This document shows positions 44,589 to 57,000 of a DNA stretch of 64,000 bases, piece by piece. How positions within the stretch are numbered: the stretch's first letter is position 1; the number at the start of each line of letters is the position of its first letter. The position numbers and the translations under genes are program-made. The notes beneath the pieces are model-generated. The model was given only the letters and a program-made list of their open reading frames with translations, made no database searches and was not told the DNA's origin. Source of the DNA: Heterotrichella gracilis (taxonomy: Eukaryota; Sar; Xanthophyceae; Tribonematales; Xanthonemataceae); the NCBI GenBank assembly GCA_032358255.1, contig JAULBX010003777.1, positions 1 to 64,000 on the forward strand, given 5' to 3'.

Positions 44589-46114
44589 GAATCTATAGGG
44601 AGATTGTGGAGAATGTTACCGGAAATTTTGAAGGAGGCAAGGAACAGAAAGCCCCCCACGCATGGCGACACGCCAAGAGCCAGCATGTTGTTGTATTGAA
44701 AATCACAGACAGGCCGGTATAAATTATTGGGAGGGAGGGGAGGAGAGGAGATGCACAGCATATGTCATACAATGATGATTCTGCACAGCCATCGTTTTGA
44801 ACAGCTAGATCGCAGTGGAATTCCGTTTATAAAATGGAGCCAGGAGCCATTAGGAACGAGGCTCCACCTGTTACAGTGAGCTTTCAGCCCCCTAGGGATC
44901 ACAGTCAACCAGGGGATTGGCGCGGATGGATTGATATTACTGCCAGACTGGGTTTCAATTGATGTAATGCTTTGCCGAGTGTAAATAACTCAAAAACTAA
45001 GCTTTCTGCTCAGCATTGAGTCAATGACATAAAAAAAATGCATGGCTCTGTGTTTAGTCAAATTGGTTAACCGTTCAACTCAATTCCAAATCAGTATTAA
45101 CATTGCAACACGCAATATGAATATACGACTACAAAGCGAGTCAACTAGCCGTGCGCACATATATAGCGCTAATATTTTGGGCAATTTGAAATCAGAATGG
45201 CGCATTGTGTACACTGAATTGTACTACGATGGCTCGATTTGGTGTCAACTGAAGTGATTTGCCAATTGTCTTGTCAACCGGTGCCAACTGACAGAATGGT
45301 CACAATTGCTGCGTCATTCACGTCCACTACCTACAAATAATGCCACGCTGCCGCCGCACACCTGCGCACACCTTCAACATTGAATCTGCACTTTGTGGTG
45401 TGCTGCCGTGTGTGGGGCGTTTTTTTTCTTCGTCTTTTTTCCTCTTTCTAAGTGTGCCACGAGTGCCTGACAGCCCAATGAACTTATTGGCAGTGTTTCA
45501 CTTTGGGGCCAGCCCACAACCCTAGAGGAACCCTAAGGGTTATCGATACCACCCAGCACTCTGGGCCGCTTGCAGCAGGTTTTTCTGCGCATGGACGCGG
45601 GTATACCTAATGCTTATGTACACACGCTTATATCAACACTTTCAAGCGTCAAAGCTTGGTGAGGCACGTGATTGTGGTTGGGTGGAGAGTCTTGTAGGTG
45701 GCATGTATGCATGCATATTGGTCGGGGGACTGGTTAGGTTGGATACCGTATACTACCGAAACTGATCGAAACAGCGCAACCCATTTGAATATATCGCCTT
45801 TTGATGGTCACAGGACATGGTGACTTGTACGTGGTCGGCTATCCTTGTCGTTACCCAGTCGTGTTCAGTTTGAAGGGTCCGAAATTGAAAACGTTGCCTG
45901 GCAGGCTCGGCTACAACCACTGAGGTACGTACAGCACCAACTGGAGGTACAATATGTTGGAAGTTGTTACCTAACGAGGGTGTGCACAGTTATGGCATCA
46001 CTGGGTCGAGTTATGTGAAGACCATGCACGGCTTTGAAACTTTATGCATGCCGACTGCCCCCAATTCAACTGCAACCTGCCGTAGGTATCGCCCACGTCA
46101 ACCGTGCTCCAGAC
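44589..46114. other. intergenic region between MFS transporter and F-box/LRR gene
   Basis: No gene is recognised in these 1.5 kb. It includes an A/T-richer part (44930-45260). A segment at 45238-45330 (ggtgtcaactgaag ... ggtcacaattgctgc) has a related copy at 48357-48405, which suggests a dispersed repeat. An inverted ccctaaggg lies near 45530. Confidence 0.45.
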
Positions 46115-47605
46115 ATGAACAAGTCAGGACTTGTTATGACCACCAGCAACTCCGGCGGCCCGTTGCTGCGGGGCCAGCAGGGCAAGGGGTGCCCCATACA
46201 CTCCCTCCCTGATGACCTGCTGCAGCTCATCTTCAAGGCACTGCCACTCTACCCTATGGCCGACACCAGGCACATCGCACGGCTGCAGCTGGTGTGCAGG
46301 CGCTGGCACCAGGCACTTGCAGGCCCGAGTGCAGCTTGGGATACCATCAACTGTGAAAGGATACCTGTCCGCAAGCAGTTTCTGAAGTGGCTGTGCCCCA
46401 AGCTGGCAGCCACTAGGAGCTTGGTTAATCTGAACGGCACGGTACAACACAAGCTGCACCTGCTCAACGCCCTCAACCCAGCTAGTCTCCAATACCTTTT
46501 TCCCTTGGAGTATGACACGTTTTACTGCGGGGACAGTGCCGGGCAGCTGCTTCAGGCCACCTTGCGCCTCACCTCCCTCACTCGCTTGCATTTGGGCCTA
46601 CTCTGCACCCCGGAGCAGGTGGCGCCATACCTGCCTGCCATATCGGCACTGGCCAACCTACAGTATCTCTACCTCAGCGCCAGGAGTCCAATCCCTGGGG
46701 CCCAGCACTGGTGGCCACAGCTCCCCAGCCTTCCCATACAGTCTGCAGCCGTGATGGTGAACGGGGTAGACTACGTCCCCATGCTGGCCCAGCAGCCCGC
46801 CCTCACCAACCTACACATATGCGTCAGCAACGGGACAGGGGATGCAACGGTGGACACTTCCTTGTGGCAGCTCACCCAGCTGAAGAAACTGAGTGCATAC
46901 GTGGCAGCTGGGTTTCCACCTCGCCGGCTACCACCCGGGTGCTTCCCCACATCCCTGCGGGAGCTGGCACTTGATTCCCCCACCACGCATGTTGATGCTG
47001 CTGCAGTCCTCCCAGCGCTTGTCCAGTTGACTTCCCTGGGGATGAAGTGTGTGAGCGTGCAGCGCTTGACCCCTGCCCTGGCCAGCTTCACCAACCTGTG
47101 TGTGCTTTCACTGACCATTGTGGGCTTGGAGCAGCCGCTGGTGCTTCCGGTGATGCCCAGCCTCACACTGCTCAAGGCAAACCACGAGGATGAGGTGCAG
47201 CTTGCGGCTCCAATCCACCCCAGCCTGCGTTTGCCAAAGTGGCGCAGGGGGGACCCAGCGCATCCCCACCTGGTGACCATCAAGGGGCGCTGCGGGGAGT
47301 ACAGCTTAGGCGTGGATGCACAGAACCGCTTGGTGGTGCGGGCGTCGCAGTTCTGGCCCCGAGGTTCTCCAGCGAATGCTCACCCAGTGCAGGGGGCGGC
47401 GGAGGAGTTGGAGCAGTGCTGTGCGTGGCTCCACGCTGTCGCAGCCGCCGGGGAGGAATATGAGGAGGAATGGGAGCCATGGGACACCGATGAAGGGGAA
47501 GAGGAAGGGGAGGACGATGAAGCGGAAGAGGAAGGGGAGGATGATGATTATGAGGGGGAGGACGATGAACAGGAAGATGGTGAAGCTGTAGAACAAGGGG
47601 ATTGA
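46115..47605 (+). CDS. F-box / leucine-rich repeat protein with acidic tail
   Basis: A single open exon of 496 residues from the ATG at 46115 (MNKSGLVMTTSNSG). The F-box is clear: CPIHSLPDDLLQLIFKALPL, then RLQLVCRRWHQAL. LRRs follow (LTSLTRLHLGLL, LANLQYLYLSA, LTNLHICVSN, LTQLKKLSAY, LTSLGMKCVS). The last ~50 residues are almost all Glu/Asp with a few Gly (WDTDEGEEEGEDDEAEEEGE). It shares the PIHSLP-LL start and VCRRW core with the F-box gene at 15.6 kb, so the two are probably paralogues, but this one lacks the introns. Expected role: substrate receptor of an SCF ubiquitin ligase, target unknown. The open frame extends upstream to 46034 without an ATG, so a 5' exon is not excluded. Confidence 0.85.
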   Translation: MNKSGLVMTTSNSGGPLLRGQQGKGCPIHSLPDDLLQLIFKALPLYPMADTRHIARLQLVCRRWHQALAGPSAAWDTINCERIPVRKQFLKWLCPKLAATRSLVNLNGTVQHKLHLLNALNPASLQYLFPLEYDTFYCGDSAGQLLQATLRLTSLTRLHLGLLCTPEQVAPYLPAISALANLQYLYLSARSPIPGAQHWWPQLPSLPIQSAAVMVNGVDYVPMLAQQPALTNLHICVSNGTGDATVDTSLWQLTQLKKLSAYVAAGFPPRRLPPGCFPTSLRELALDSPTTHVDAAAVLPALVQLTSLGMKCVSVQRLTPALASFTNLCVLSLTIVGLEQPLVLPVMPSLTLLKANHEDEVQLAAPIHPSLRLPKWRRGDPAHPHLVTIKGRCGEYSLGVDAQNRLVVRASQFWPRGSPANAHPVQGAAEELEQCCAWLHAVAAAGEEYEEEWEPWDTDEGEEEGEDDEAEEEGEDDDYEGEDDEQEDGEAVEQGD

Positions 47606-49116
47606 GAGCCTCTATTGTAGAGCAACGGAATCAGTGGCCAATGAATGCCAGGGCCTGGCGGGTGCACCATATGACGTCGTACTACTAGCATGCCATGTGG
47701 CGCACTGGAAGCATGATGCAGGAGACAGTCACATGTGGGGCTACTAGCCTAGAAGGCAATTGGTTAACCCTCAGAGTACCAGCCGCCAGTGGTGGGGAGG
47801 GAGTTGTTGTGCCTATAGGTGGCGGGGATTGGGAGGCCTACGTGGTGCCTTAAGTGCCACGGGGTGCACGCAGCCGGTGGCAGGTGCATTTGCCACTCAA
47901 ATTGCAGTGCGAACAATTACTGGAATGTCTTGTGGTGTCGTAACAGCCAACATTTTCACAAGCTAGATTTGCACATTGCAACCAATCGGAATGCTGCATT
48001 GTATGGGCCTAATCTGTCGACTAATAGTATGCATCCAAAACATGATTAATCAACTTTCGGATGAATTCAATGGCAGGGATGGGCCCATCAAAAAATCCAA
48101 CTGCAAGTCAATGGTCAACGGTCCTGGATTCAATTTTGCGTGCAATCTGCAACGCATAATTTACTGTAACGAGTGAGTCATATGTGCCAGCAGGTGCAAT
48201 TGCCCATGGGTGAATCAGTCCCGGGCAAATACAGCAAATCTGGACATGCGCATGGCATGGCACACTAAGCTGGTCAATAGCCTATAGGCTCAACGTGGTG
48301 TCAACTGCAACTGACAGGCCGGAGGTGCTGCTTGGCATTCAACGATATAATTTCCAATGGTGTCAACTGAAAAAACATCACGTTCGGTCACAATTGCTGC
48401 CAGCGGCCACATGGAAGTCCTAAACCCTAATCCCCACACCATTCACAGGCCACCTCTGCCCAATGCGGGGGCTCATAATGTCACACACATTCCACCCATA
48501 CCTAGCCGCTGCCCCTGTCGACCACAAACTGCATGCCATAGCCGTCAAACATGTGCACCGCACAGCCCCCCTGGGTCATGGTGTGCCTAATATGCCAGCT
48601 CTGGCCCTGTCCCCCGCGTATCAATGCTGGCCTACAGCTGTCGCCCACACCAATAACCTGGACAGCTGAGGGGGCTCATCATGGCGCTGGATGCCGCACG
48701 CTCTCTCACGCATGCATGGCTGACGCCCTGAGCTCTGCCTCTGGAGCCTGGTTGGCTGGAAGGCAGGCTAGGTGTCCTTATTGACTGGCTGAGCGGCAGT
48801 AGTGGCTAGCCGAGGGCCATTATTGCCTGACTGAGTGGTCTATAGGGTGGCTGAGGGCCATGTTCTGCTGGTTGCGCGTCATTGCTTGGCCGGCAAGTAG
48901 CGTGGGTTTGGCAAGTGCATGCTGCTGCAGGTACCATGGCCAGCGCTTTGTGCATTGCTGGCTGAATAGGTGACAGCAATGCCTGGGTGAGGCCCACTGC
49001 TACCTGGCTGATATCACGGGTACATGGTTAGGTGGGCATCATAGCTGACTGCCTGGGCGGCTGATCCAATCAGTTGCGTGTTATGACCATGTTTACAGCC
49101 TGGAGCTGGCTGCGCG
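47606..49116. other. convergent intergenic region with copy of the downstream gene's end
   Basis: No gene is recognised. At 48871-48930 there is a ~60-bp copy of the terminal coding bases and stop region of the glycosyltransferase gene (genuine at 49110-49168). From 48780 to 49080 loosely related ctgactg/ggctgagggcc phrases repeat. A dispersed element related to 45238-45330 lies at 48357-48405, and aaaccctaa occurs at 48421. Confidence 0.5.
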
Positions 49117-52100
49117 TCATTGCTTGGCTGGCACGTAGCGTGGGTTGGCTGCATGCATGCCGCAGCTGACCTGGTCCAGCGGTATGTGCCCCTTGGACAC
49201 CACCTTGTCCATCAGCCGCTCAGACTCAACCGCGTGGCGGTACCGGCCCTTGTAGTAGGCAAGCCTGCAGGAGGAGGGGGGTAAATCTATTGTTATCATA
49301 TGTACAATGGAGCTGCATGCGGCATATGGATAAAGATATACGGCGTATGGATAAAAAAATGGAAAGTAAACTAGTATGAAGACAATTATGTGTCCCTGTG
49401 TCCAACCCACAGCCCCCCACCTGTCCTGCCAACAGCGAGGGGAAGCCACAAGAAGTATCATACCTCTTCGTTTATGTTGATTTGTTGATTTTGCCCCTTG
49501 TATACACCACCTTGAGATGCAGCAAAGCGCATTAATTTTTTGTATATGAATCAACCAGTCCTCGCCCCTCCGTTCCACGCTTACCTGTCCTGCACCGATC
49601 GTATCAGCCCGTTGTGCCACTTGAAGTGCTGCACCTTGCAGAAGTAGGCCGCCATGACTGGCTCCCACAGGCTGCTGTCGTTGCGGCTGCTGGGGTAGCG
49701 GTACCTGGGGGGGTGAAGGGGGGGGGAGGGGGAGTAAGCCCGTGCCATGTGCAGGACCAATATAATTGCCGATTTTGTTGTCTAAATGCGCCTTTGCAAA
49801 ACAGAAACCTATACAACTGCTGGACAATAATCTAGTAAATTTGATGAAGTATTTTTCTTTGTGGCAAAAGAGCACGGCGGCAAGGGTACATGGTAGAGCT
49901 ACCCGCCCGAGAGGGTACATGTGTCAATACAGAGGCCCATGATTCAAAGTTAATGCCATGCAATTAGGGCTTGTAAACCCTAGGGTTTAGGGTTTAGTAT
50001 TTAGAGTCCCCGCACCTCCTGTGGTACTTGTAGTATGGCGTGAGCGGGTACAGGTCCTCCCCACCCAAATACCCTCCCCTAGGGCTCAGCTTGTTAGGGT
50101 CCGAGGGGCCGAAGTAAACCCTAGCGTCTGCCGGGAACACAATCTTGTGGTTGCCCTGGTTGGATCGCAGGTATGCCTTGAAGGCCGCCACCTTTTTGAA
50201 CTTGCCCTTTGAGGTCTTGCGCAGCACGTTGCAGTGCTTTGGGAACTGCTCAAACACGCTGGGGGCGGGCTTGATCTGTGGGTGCGGAGGGAGGGCTTAG
50301 TTGCTGGAATTGCTATTTTTTGTGTAGAAAAGGGGGTGCGCGTGGTGGAATGTACAAGAGGGGTGGAGGGGGGTGAATTGGTAGTTGATTGGCATTTCGT
50401 GAAGGTCTTGCGCAGCACGTTGCAGTGCTTGGGGAACTGCTCAAACACGCTGGGGGCGGGCTTGATCTAGGGGGAGAAATGGAGGCATTAGTCTTCTTTC
50501 GTGTTGGGAGAGGTGTTGCATGAGGTGGAATGTACAAGGGGAATGGGAGGGGGGGGGGCAATCATCCTTTGGCTTTGACTTTTTGGATGTCTTGCGCAAC
50601 ATGTTGCAGTGCTCGGGGAACTGCTCAAACATGCTGGGGGCGGGCTTGATCTGTGGGTGCGGAGGGAGGGAAGTTTTGTTTTGCTTGTGTGTATGCTTGC
50701 AAGGCAGCTTTGTTCCCAATTGGAGGGTATCACCTCATGCAACACGAAGAAATGACTGGGCATGGAGGCGTGGAGGGGGGCTGCTTCACAACGTCAGGAA
50801 GTGGCTGTGGCAGGACTGTACAGAGCCAACCCTTGGCTAGGGTTCACAGCTTTTCCTCAGAACCTCCCTTGGCTGGGATCATAAGTTTTCTCACAAAATT
50901 GCCCTAGGCTAGGGTAGGTAGAGTTTACCCACCTTAGCCAGCTCCCCGTTCTCCGTGACCCTGTCCTCCAGAAACCCCCTAACCCAGCTCTGACCCTTGG
51001 CCTCCAGCCCCTCCAGGAACGGCCTAATTTGGGGGGTCATGTACACCTGGAAAACGGGGAGGAAATATTGAGGCTTAGATGTAGGGTTTGGGGGTTTGTT
51101 TGGAATACCAGGTACCACGCTGGCTGTGTTGCTGGGGAACCCATCCGCATCTCCAGTGCCCACCCAGACGCGTGCAGCTGAACCACCACAAACCCTACAC
51201 CCTACACCCTAGATCCAAAACCCTATACCCTCCTCCCTTACCTGGAACTCATCTGCATCCGCGATGACCACCCAGTCCTGTGGGTTGTGCACCTGGTCGA
51301 TCAGGATCTTCAGCTTCAGCTTCAGGTGGCCCTCGGAGGAGTACTGGCCATACCAGATCCTGCGGGAGGTGGTGGTGGGTGGATATGGCGGGTGGAGGGG
51401 TGAAAGAATGGAGGATCATGGATGCACGCGGCAGCTCCCTTTCAAGGTTTGTCAACAAGGATTTTAGGGTATTTCTTGCACCTACCGGTAGGATAGCAGC
51501 TAGTACGAGGCCAGCACCTCCTCACATGGTCCTTCAGGGTTTAGGGTTGCCACATAGGGTTTTAGGGTCTTCTCTTGCAACCTACCAGTAGTCCAGCTCC
51601 TCATACTCCAGTATGGCCAGCACCTTCTCCAGGTGGACCCTTAGGGTTTATGTTTTGCAAGGTGAGGTTTTCTGACTTTTCTCCTTTAGGGTTTAGGGTT
51701 TAGGGTTTTTTCCAGGTAGGGTTTAGGGTTTTACAATGCCCTCACCGGTAGTCCAGCTCCTCATACTCCAGTATGGCCAGCACCTCCTCCAAATGATCCC
51801 GCTTCACCCCCGGGTTGCCAGGATTGTGGTTCACCAGCAGAAGGAACCTGTCCTTGCCAATCCCCAGGTGGTAGTAGTGGTTGATCCAGTGGCGCAGCAG
51901 CGCAGCACCGTCATAGTCGGCTGAGATGAGCGAGTAGAGCCAGATGTTGAAGGGGCCTTGCTGCTGCTGCTGCTGTTGTTGCAAGGAGCGCGCGTGGGGG
52001 AGGGCGTGGGTGGTGGCTGGGTCCCATGGCCGACGGGGGTCCAGGGGTGCGGCTGTGAGTGGGGCTGTGGGCGGGGCTGCGTCGCGCGGGGTGCGGTGGG

Positions 52101-52263
52101 GCGCCGCTGCTGCGGCTGCACTTGAGGGTGATTGTAGTTCTGTCTGTGAGGTGGGGTGGTGCCACTGGTGGGGTGCTGCACCCGTGGGGTGCGGGGTGGA
52201 GGTGGGGGGCCACAGCAGGCAGCTGAGTAGCACAACTGTGGTGGTGCGGGTGGCCCGGCCCAT
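49117..52263 (-). CDS. glycosyltransferase, GT2/GT92-like fold, with DxD motif
   Basis: Six exons in phase (52263..51746, 51359..51242, 51046..50933, 50275..50016, 49704..49585, 49264..49117) give 425 residues. After a short hydrophobic N terminus (TTTVVLLSCLLWPP), a Pro/Ala-rich stem and a poly-Gln run, the catalytic part shows IWLYSLISADYDGA, LLRHWINHYYHLGIGKDRFL and DWVVIADADEFQ. The last contains the DAD metal/nucleotide-sugar motif typical of these families. Later conserved-looking parts are VMAAYFCKVQHFKWH and the C-terminal YYKGRYRHAVESERL. Predicted to be a type II Golgi or secretory enzyme; donor and acceptor sugars are unknown. Exons 1 and 4 and the 3' end have nearby copies. Confidence 0.78.
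50205..50655 (-). repeat. three ~190-bp-spaced copies of glycosyltransferase exon 4 start
   Basis: The exon-4 beginning (genuine, starting at 50275, IKPAPSVFEQFPKHCNVLRK) recurs upstream at 50467-50401 and 50651-50585. Identity is high, including the ag|ATCAAGCCCGCC acceptor junction. The sequence between copies is also related (ggaatgtacaaggggaatgg at 50527 versus ggaatgtacaagaggggtgg at 50347). Confidence 0.92.
51484..51800 (-). repeat. three copies of glycosyltransferase exon 1 end with TTTAGGG spacers
   Basis: The genuine exon end (51746-51795; minus strand EEVLAILEYEELDYR then gtgagg) has an almost perfect copy at 51588-51640 and a damaged one at 51484-51535, each followed by a GT donor. 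The spacers carry repeated ttagggtttagggttt, most densely at 51643-51732. Confidence 0.93.
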
Positions 52264-54045
52264 GGAAGTGCCCACCCACCCCTACCTGTTGGTGCTGCAC
52301 CTACTGTGGCTGTGGCTGTGGCTGTGGCTGTGGTTGTGGCAGTGGCTGGTGCTGTGGCTGTGGCTATGGCTGTGGGGCAATTGCCACAAGTTGCCCATAT
52401 TCTGTTTGTAGGGGTTGAGGATTAGGGGTTTATGCGGAGCGGCGGAGCCTGGCTGAGGGAAGAGCTGCTGCCCAAGGCCTTTTGCCAGCGGTGGGGTGGG
52501 TGGGGGCTGGCTTATGCAGCCATTGTGGGCTGGAGGGTGGTGTGCCGGTGGCGACTGGGCTGTGGTGTTGCAGGTGGTGGAGTTGCCTGTGAAGGGTGGA
52601 TGGGTTAGCACGGGTGTGTGTGCGGGGGGGGAGAGAGTGGGGGTTGGCAGCAGCACACATATATATGCAGGAAGCATATGCATGCAGCCACCTGCTGCTC
52701 TCGTTGCAATTGGTGGGCTGGCAGTGCCTGGGTGGCGTGAGTGAAGCAGTAGAAGCAGTAGCCGAGTGTTATCAGTTGTAAGGGTATGGAATGCAGTAAG
52801 TTACTAGCCTGCAGGGTTTAGCACCACAGTGACACGGTGTGGCCTATTGGTTATGTGCAGGCTGGGGATGTACAAGGATACGCCCACCTGGGCCTGGGTT
52901 GGCATGGACTCACCAGTTGAACAACTGCCAACCTGTAACCTGGTGTAAAGTCGCTGACATATACAGCATTCAAGGTATGCAGGGTTGTGCACGCCACCCC
53001 TCGGGCACATGCATCAGTCATGACTTATGTCGCGCGCTGGGTGGGCTTGCACGCCAGTCCCCAACCTACCTTCACATGCGCCCGCGGCGCCACCCAAAAC
53101 AGCTGGCCTATAGATCCCGGGGACCTCTGCCAGTTTCGAGGCTATGCTAGGGTCCCATCTCGCCCTTGCTCCGAACTGGGTGCACGCTTATACACAGCCC
53201 AAGTTGCGCCAGAACTGCGTGCGCTCAAAAAGATACGTTCTTTATCCCCACAAGCCCACCACGAGAAACTTCGATTGCAGTTGGAACGAACTCGCTGCCT
53301 TGAGGCAGGTTACCAACCCAACGACGGGTTGAGTGTACTGGGCTGGTTGTCTAGGCACCGGGGCGGATCTGAACGGTAAAGACGTAGCAAGGTGGATGCG
53401 TATGCTGTCACACTCTAGAAAGCTCTAAGAGGCTCACATGATTGCATCACATAGTGGTGGCGGGGTGGTGGGTGCTGCGTTTCCAGCTCGATTGCAGGGG
53501 CACCCACACCTGCGCCACCGCTGCACCTGACTTGGGGTAGTATGCCTATTGTTGTGTGTGCGAGGAGGGACTGGGCACTCCATGCCACGACAGGCAGTTT
53601 CTGCACAAAGCAACCAAAGCAACCCGCAAGGGATAGTTTTTAGCTTGGCAGCGCTGCTTTCGAGCACGTTATTTGTGTGCATAGCCTCTGTCGCCACTGC
53701 TTGCCCGAGGGTGCTGGTCTACTCCCGTGACGAGTCATGCCAATTGCCTTGCTATCGCCACTCGTTTATGCACCAGCGTACTGAGATAAGCTTTGACGCA
53801 CGTTCTTGTCTCGCTACTTCCTGTTTCCACACCAACTGCTACCATGTAGCAACGCATGCATATGCATGTTTACGGCACGGTATATTCTCTCTCCGATACG
53901 AGCAGGCTGGGCAGCGCGGCCTCGCCACACCAATGCGCACAGAACCCTGCCACGGGTTCTCATAGACAAGTATCACAATAGCACCCAACCTGGCCAGGGC
54001 CAGCCTGCTGCGTTTGCGCGGGGGACTTTACGACCTTGTCGCACC
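52264..54045. promoter_or_regulatory. divergent intergenic region, glycosyltransferase / EEP enzyme
   Basis: About 1.8 kb between outward-facing start codons. Apart from the TGTGGC array I see no recognisable gene or element. Several open stretches (for example 53150-53380) show no family resemblance. Confidence 0.4.
52300..52378 (+). repeat. TGTGGC hexanucleotide array
   Basis: About a dozen copies of tgtggc with occasional variants (tggtgc, tatggc), immediately upstream of the glycosyltransferase start codon on the opposite strand. Confidence 0.85.
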
Positions 54046-57000
54046 ATGGCTCAGCCCAGTGGGATCGAACCCTCCCCGCCACAGAATCTGCCGGAGCCAG
54101 GGGAGATACTTGTGCAAGACTTTCGAGAGCCTGGTATATTGCACGAGCTGAAGCCAGGTGGCACCATCCGCCTGCTGCAGGTGAGCTTGCACTATGGTGT
54201 CGTGACCATCCAGTGACAAGAGCTTGCTTCCCGCCATTAGCTAGTGGAACGTCTTCCAAATTTCCAGGCCATGCTATACACATGGCAAGTGAGAGTGTAT
54301 AGTTAAGTAAGCTTGGGTTACCAGTGCACAAGTGCAACCACCCACTGCCACTTGCATGGGTGCGTGGGAGGCAGCCATGCCCTGTCAGACTTGCCTGGTT
54401 GGGTATTCTCTGTGCTTCTTTTGCAATGCTCTCTCCGCTTCCACCTGCTGCCGCCACGCCCCTGGCGCATTTGGCCAATCAGCATTGCACACATTCCCCC
54501 ACACACACCCTCACCCTCCCTCCACCCCCCACCCCTTCCCCCCACCCGCTGCAGTGGAACATTGAGCGAGGCTATGAGCTGCCCACTATCATATCCCACA
54601 TGCTGGCGGTGGACGCCGACGTCATTGCACTGCAAGAGGTAGACATAGGCTGCGAGCGAAGCGGGTTTGTGGACACAGGTGGGGTGGGTATGGGGGGTGA
54701 GGTGGGGGTGGGTGATGGGGGACGGGCGGGTGTTGTGTGTTGGCTGAGGCGAATGTGATAGGCTTGCAAGAGGTGGGTATAGCCTGAGAGCGAAGCGGGT
54801 GTATGCATACAGACGAGGGTGGGAGGAGTCGGGGAGGGCAGGGTGGGGAGGTGGACGTCATGTGGCGGTGGATGGGTGCTGATGTGGTGGCCCCACAGGT
54901 GGCCATGGGCTGTGGGGGAAGCAAGCTTGTAGATACAGCTGGGATGTGGGGTGCTGGGTGGCAGGTGGGTGTCATGTGGCGGTGAGTGTTGATCTGATCC
55001 CTGCAGGAGGGGGGCCATCACCCCCCCGATTTCATGGGCACTGGCTGTTGGTCAACCTTTACCCCTCCTGCCCTCACCGGTGCACATGCCCTTAGACACC
55101 GTGCCCATAGACATGGCCCGAGGTAACCTTCATGCGCCCCCTTCCTGCCACACAGGCACCGCAATTGCCCAGGCGCTGCGCCTCAACTACGCCTTCTTCT
55201 GCGAGTTCAAGGAGGTGCACTCGCCACTCAGGGCGCCCAGGGCACAGGTGCAGGGCAATTGCTGCATTTTTGTTGCATATTAATTATTATTGCCAGTAAA
55301 TATTGTCTGGCGTTTTCATTAGTGCATTCCCAATTTCACTGCTTAGATTCTCGTTTTTATAATGGGGATGTAAATGTAAGCAGGACTGTTTTGAACGAAA
55401 ACAACCTGCGCCTGGTCCACCATCAGCATTACCCGGTGGACTGGAATGATGATCATTATTGATGATTCATTACCCCTATGCCTAGTAGAGCAAAATCCAA
55501 TTCTGGTCCTGCGTCACAGCCCTCCAACCTCCAAATCTCACGATCCGCAGGGCGGGGGGGTGCACGGAAATGCGCTGCTGTCCAAATACGACCTCCACAA
55601 CCTGCGCCTGGTCCACCACCAGCACCATCCAGTGGATTGGAACGACCCCAACCACTCGCTGTCCAGGCGCGAGCCCAGGCAAGGGGAGCGGGCCGTGCTT
55701 GTAGGGGAGGTGGCCACGCCCCTGGGACCCCTGGTGGCATACTGCGCGCACTTCGAGGTGGGTGATTGGGGAGATGGGGGTCGTCATGGGGTGGGCTTTA
55801 TGTGCATTGTTAGCTGTGGCGGTGTTGTGTGGGGTCCAGTCTGGTGCGCAACTTTTAGGTGCGAGCCCAGGCAAGGGGAGCAGGCTGTGCTTGTAGGGGA
55901 GGTGGCCGCACCCCTGGGGCCACTGGTGGCATACTGCGTGCACTTCGAGGTGGATTGCACACTGTGGAGCATGGTGGGTGGGGTGGGGGACTAGCGAGGT
56001 AGATTAGTACGCGCACTCTAAGCTGCTGGTGGTGGTGTGTTGGGCAAGCCTGGTGTGCGCCGCACTGTGCAACCCACCGGCAACCCTTGCGGCATTTTCA
56101 AGCCGTGAGCCGCATTGAGCCACACACCACCGCAAATGTTGAGGGTGTGCGGTTAGGTCTGCCGTGGTGTGTGCAGGACAGCAGTGCGGGGGCATTTGCC
56201 ATTGCTTTCACATGCATCCCATTAGAGCCAGGCATGCAGCTGTGAATGTGACCCGCTTTCTGCAGGTGTTTTGTGGCATGCTTGCGCGCGCGCAGCACTT
56301 TGCCGACATCGTGAGGGACGCCAAGGACCAGGTGGTACAGGTGAGACCCCAGAAAGCCGTGCAAACCCCAAATTGACGTTATGAAAATGGTACCCTGGTA
56401 AACCCTAGGATAGGCAACCCCCTAGCTGACCCCTTAGCCCTGCTACCCTAGCCACTGCCCCAAGCCTGCAGAGCAAGCACCACCAGGAATTGCGGGCAAC
56501 CCAAACATATGTGGAGAGACAAGACTCTAGCCAAACTTTACCCTTGCAATCCTAGGGTTTGTTATTGCCCGCCTGTCACCAACAATTTTCAGAGACGAAA
56601 TGTACACATCTTGCCCTGTCACCCAAAGCGCTTTGAGTGTACGTACATGCAGGGGGAGTAGAATAGGATTAGAGTACATTCTATGTTTTACGAGGCCATG
56701 CCACCACTGATCCATGTCATGAATCCAATGCGTGCAGGGCAAGTACCATCAGGTGATCATGGGCGATTTGAACACCATGGCGCACGGCGTTGCACGCCTG
56801 TCACCGGCGCTGTGCAGGGACAAGATGCGGTGGCGGACCCTGGGGATGTACGAGGCGGAATTCTGGGATGCAAATATCCTGCAGGTGCGCACATGTCACC
56901 CAGCCTGGCCTTGAACAAGTGCGCTGATTAAGGGGACTTGACGTGGTGAAGGGCATTGCCTGGGTCTCTCAGGGTTTGAAATTTTATAAATGTATCAGTT

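Noticed and set aside
50205-50655. CRISPR-like array (regular repeats with spacers)
   Set aside because: The repeat contains coding sequence of the neighbouring exon, there are only three units, spacers are related to one another, and the genome is eukaryotic.
52987-53379. Open frame of ~130 codons upstream of the EEP gene
   Set aside because: No family resemblance, no supporting splice context, and composition like the surrounding intergenic DNA.
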